The notes under the pieces are model-generated. The model was given only the letters and a program-made list of their open reading frames with translations. It was not told the origin of the DNA and did not search any database. Below are positions 61,393 to 64,000 of a stretch of DNA of 64,000 nt, in pieces; position 1 is the first letter of the stretch, and each line of letters starts with the position of its first letter. Both the position numbers and the translations under genes were made by a program. The DNA is from Delphinus delphis (lineage: Eukaryota; Chordata; Mammalia; Artiodactyla; Delphinidae): positions 27,721,730-27,785,729 of the forward strand of contig NC_082697.1 of NCBI RefSeq assembly GCF_949987515.2, given 5' to 3'.

Positions 61393-62095
61393 AGGAAATC
61401 CAGAACATGCAGATTTATGTCACCACTGGAATTTCTTTATAGATTGTTCAGTTTAATGCCAAAGCTGTCTGGAAGCAACTGAAGGTCTGATCCATTTCAT
61501 AGATAGGTTGATCTCCTATTTCCTCTTTGTAAGCTCAGAATAATCATAGCTAGAATTGGAAACCTATATGCTTACAGCAATACTTAATTATAACTAAGTA
61601 ATATTTTAACTTAGCTGACTTGAATGCATATCATTTACCATTTCCCTGACTTGAACGTTGCATTTAGAATACATTGTTAAAATACTTTATGCCTTCAAGA
61701 AACATTCAAGGATTTTTTAAAAATTGGATTATTTACTTAAATTTTATGGGATTAATTAATAATTAATGCTTTCTTATTTCCCCACAGACAATAATTTATT
61801 TGATCCTAATGCATATCATTCTTGATTTGATATGCCCTGGCTTTTAATCTAATATCTTAATTGAAGAGTTATAAAATTCACCTTAGCTTTTAATTATCTG
61901 AGTGGCTTTAGTCTAATAATAATAGATCATTCAACCTATTTATATATTATTTAATGATGATTATGACCATTATTTATGTATCAGCAAAACTGCTTCTTAA
62001 CATTAAAAAAATTAACGCATACTTATTCAGCATGTTGTCTGCAGCTACAATTCAAGTAAAGGTCACTAAAATAAATGTTCTTCATGTGGTGTTTA
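61393..62095 (+). other. Probable RAD21L1 3' UTR
   Basis: AT-rich, without repeats, running from the stop codon to just past AATAAA at 62070-62075. About 0.7 kb. The boundary with the L1 that follows (poly-T at about 62103) is abrupt. Confidence 0.55.
62070..62075 (+). terminator. RAD21L1: RAD21L1 candidate polyadenylation signal
   Basis: Canonical AATAAA, followed after about 12 nt by the GT-rich ATGTGGTGTTTACTG, a typical downstream element. It is the last such signal before the L1. Confidence 0.6.
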
Positions 62096-62102
62096 CTGAG
62101 CA

Positions 62103-63400
62103 TTTTTTTTTTTTTACATCTTTATTGGAGTATAATTGCTTTACAATGGTGTGTTAGTTTCTGCTTTATAACAAAGTGAATCAGTTATACATATACATAT
62201 GTTCCCATATCTCTTCCCTCTTGCGACTCCCTCCCTCCCACCCTCCCTATCCCACCCCTCTAGGTGGTCACAAAGCACGGAGCTGATCTCCCTGTGCTAT
62301 GCAGCTGCTTTCCAGTAGCTATCTATTTTATGTTTGGTAGTGTATATATGTCCATGCCACTCTCTCACTTTGTCACAGCTTACCCTTCCCCCTCCCCATA
62401 TCCTCAATTCCATTCTCTAGTAGGTCTGTGTCTTTATTCCTGTCTTACCCCTAGGTTCTTCATGACATTTTTTTTCCTTAAATTCCATATATATGTGTTA
62501 GCATAGGGTATTTGTCTCTCTCTTTCTGACTTACTTCACTCTGTATGACAGACTCTAGGTCCATCCACCTCATTACAAATAGCTCAATTTCGTTTCTTTT
62601 TATGGCTGAGTAATATTCCATTGTATATATGTACCACATCTTCTTTATGCATTCATCTGATGATGGACACTTAGGTTGTTTCCATCTCCGGGCTATTGTA
62701 AATAGAGCTGCAATGAACATTTTGGTACATGACTCTTTTTGAATTATGGTTTTCTCAGGGTATGGGCCCAGTAGTGGGATTGCTGGGTCATATGGTAGTT
62801 CTATTTGTAGTTTTTTAAAGAACCTCCATACTGTTCTCCATAGTGGCTGTACCTATTCACATTCCCACCAGCAGTGCAAGAGGGTTCCCTCTTCTCCACA
62901 CCCTCTCCAGCATTTATTGTTTCTAGATTTTTTGATGATGGCCATTCTGACTGGTGTGAGATGATATCTCATTGTAGTTTTGATTTGCATTTCTCTAATG
63001 ATTAGTGATGTTGAGCATTCTTTCATGTGTTTGTTGGCAGTCTGTATATCTTCTTTGGAGAAATGTCTATTTAGGCCTTCTGCCCATTTTTGGATTGGGT
63101 TGTTTGTTTTTTTGTTATTGAGCTGCATGAGCTGGTTGTAAATTTTGGAGATTAATCCTTTGTCAGTTGCTTCATTTGCAAATATTTTCTCCCATTCTGA
63201 GGGTTGTCTTTTGGTCTTGTTTATGGTTTCCTTTGCTGTGCAAAAGCTTTGCAGTTTCATTAGGTCCCATTTGTTTATTTTTATTTCCATTTCTCTAGGA
63301 GGTGGGTCAAAAAGGATCTTGCTGTGGTTTATGTCATAGAGTGTTCTGCCTATGTTTTCCTCTAAGAGTTTGATAGTTTCTGGCCTTTTTTTGTTGGTAA
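62103..63400 (-). mobile_element. 5'-truncated L1, minus strand
   Basis: Poly-T at 62103-62115 marks the tail. The L1 3' UTR in reverse follows (ACATCTTTATTGGAGTATAA, GTATATATGTCCATGCCACT), then the ORF2 C-terminus on the minus strand, open from about 63380 to 62853 ('[20 protein letters not shown]'). The 3' UTR type differs from that of the full-length L1 at 23 kb, so it belongs to another subfamily. It lies directly downstream of the RAD21L1 polyadenylation signal, in antisense. Confidence 0.92.
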
Positions 63401-63414
63401 GAAAACAAACCAAC

Positions 63415-64000
63415 AAAAAAATCTACAAACAATAAATGCTGGAGAGGGTGTGAAGAAAAGGGAACCCTCATGCATTTTTGGTGGAAATGTAAATTGATAC
63501 AGCCACAATGGAGAACAGTATGGAGGTTCCTTAAAAAACTAAAAATAGAAATATCATATGACCTAGCAATCCCTCTACTGGGCATATACCCAGAGAAAAC
63601 CATAATTCAAAGACACATGCACCCCAATGTTCATTACAGCACTATTTACAATAGGCAGGACATGGAACACAACCTAAATGTCCATCAACAGAGGAATGGA
63701 TAAAGAAGATGGAATATTACTCAGCCATAAAAAGGAATGAAATTGGGTCATTTGTAGAGATATGGATGGATCTAGAGACTGTCATACAGAGTGAAGTAAG
63801 TCAGAAAGAGAAAAACAAGTATCATATATTAACACATATATGTGGAATCTGAAAAAATTGGTATAGACGACCTTATTTACAAAGCAGAAATACAGACATG
63901 GATGTAGAGAACAAACGTATGGATACCAAGGGGAAGGAGGGAGTGGGATGAATTGGGAGATTGGGATTGACATATATACACTACTGATACTATGTATAAA
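63415..64000 (+). mobile_element. 5'-truncated L1, plus strand, running off the window
   Basis: Begins AAAATCTACAAACAATAAATGCTGGAG in late ORF2 and continues to the L1 3' UTR ('gattgggattgacatatatacactactgatac') at the last base. It contains the same ORF2 segment as the neighbouring minus-strand copy, so the two are separate insertions in head-to-head orientation. Its 3' end and TSD are outside the window. Confidence 0.9.

Noticed and set aside
62103..64000. Single twin-primed (5'-inverted) L1 insertion
   Set aside because: In twin priming the inverted part holds upstream L1 sequence. Here both halves contain the same late ORF2 and 3' UTR, so two events are needed.

Overview
This is a eukaryotic nuclear window, almost certainly from a toothed whale or close cetacean relative. 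The lineage marker is at least nine tRNA-derived SINEs of the CHR class (head GGCTTCCCTGGTGGCGCAGTGG, A-tail after GTACCGC). Several are nearly identical to each other and flanked by clean target-site duplications, so they are young. The rest of the repeat load (L1, L2, MIR, hAT-like DNA elements) is typical mammalian. There is no bacterial-style gene organisation, and almost all long open frames here are repeats, CpG-island shadows or microsatellites.

Layout. Positions 1-1050 are a CpG island with a canonical minus-strand splice donor. By comparison with human 20p13 (order PSMF1, TMEM74B, C20orf202, RAD21L1, SNPH; recalled, not searched) this is probably the 5' end of TMEM74B, whose coding part would lie left of the window. 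A (CA)57(GC)7 tract follows at 1227-1356. From 1.4 to 13.9 kb is repeat-rich sequence without a gene. C20orf202, a 99-residue coiled-coil protein of unknown function, is encoded in two exons (13959-14024 and 15919-16152). From 17 to 32.9 kb I see no host gene. This stretch is dominated by a full-length but dead L1 (23060-29454) that carries about 0.5 kb of foreign 3' sequence and splits a MIR element.

The main gene is RAD21L1, the meiosis-specific kleisin subunit of cohesin. A second CpG island (about 32.93-33.76 kb) is its likely promoter and holds an E2F-type site and a CACGTG E-box. The coding region runs from 35358 to 61392 in 13 coding exons, all with GT-AG introns and compatible phases, and gives an intact 555-residue protein. 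The N-terminal SMC3-binding part, a separase-type ExxR site, the SA/STAG-binding middle and the C-terminal winged helix are all present. Introns contain young SINEs, an L1 with two SINEs nested in it, and old MIR/L2 debris. A polyadenylation signal lies at 62070-62075, directly followed by two L1 fragments facing each other up to the window end.

The two host genes do not form an operon or pathway visible from sequence; they are simply syntenic neighbours. I found no novel multi-gene system. The most informative unusual items are the L1 with a probable 3' transduction, the germline-type promoter motifs of RAD21L1, its asymmetric separase sites, and the uncharacterised C20orf202 coiled coil.
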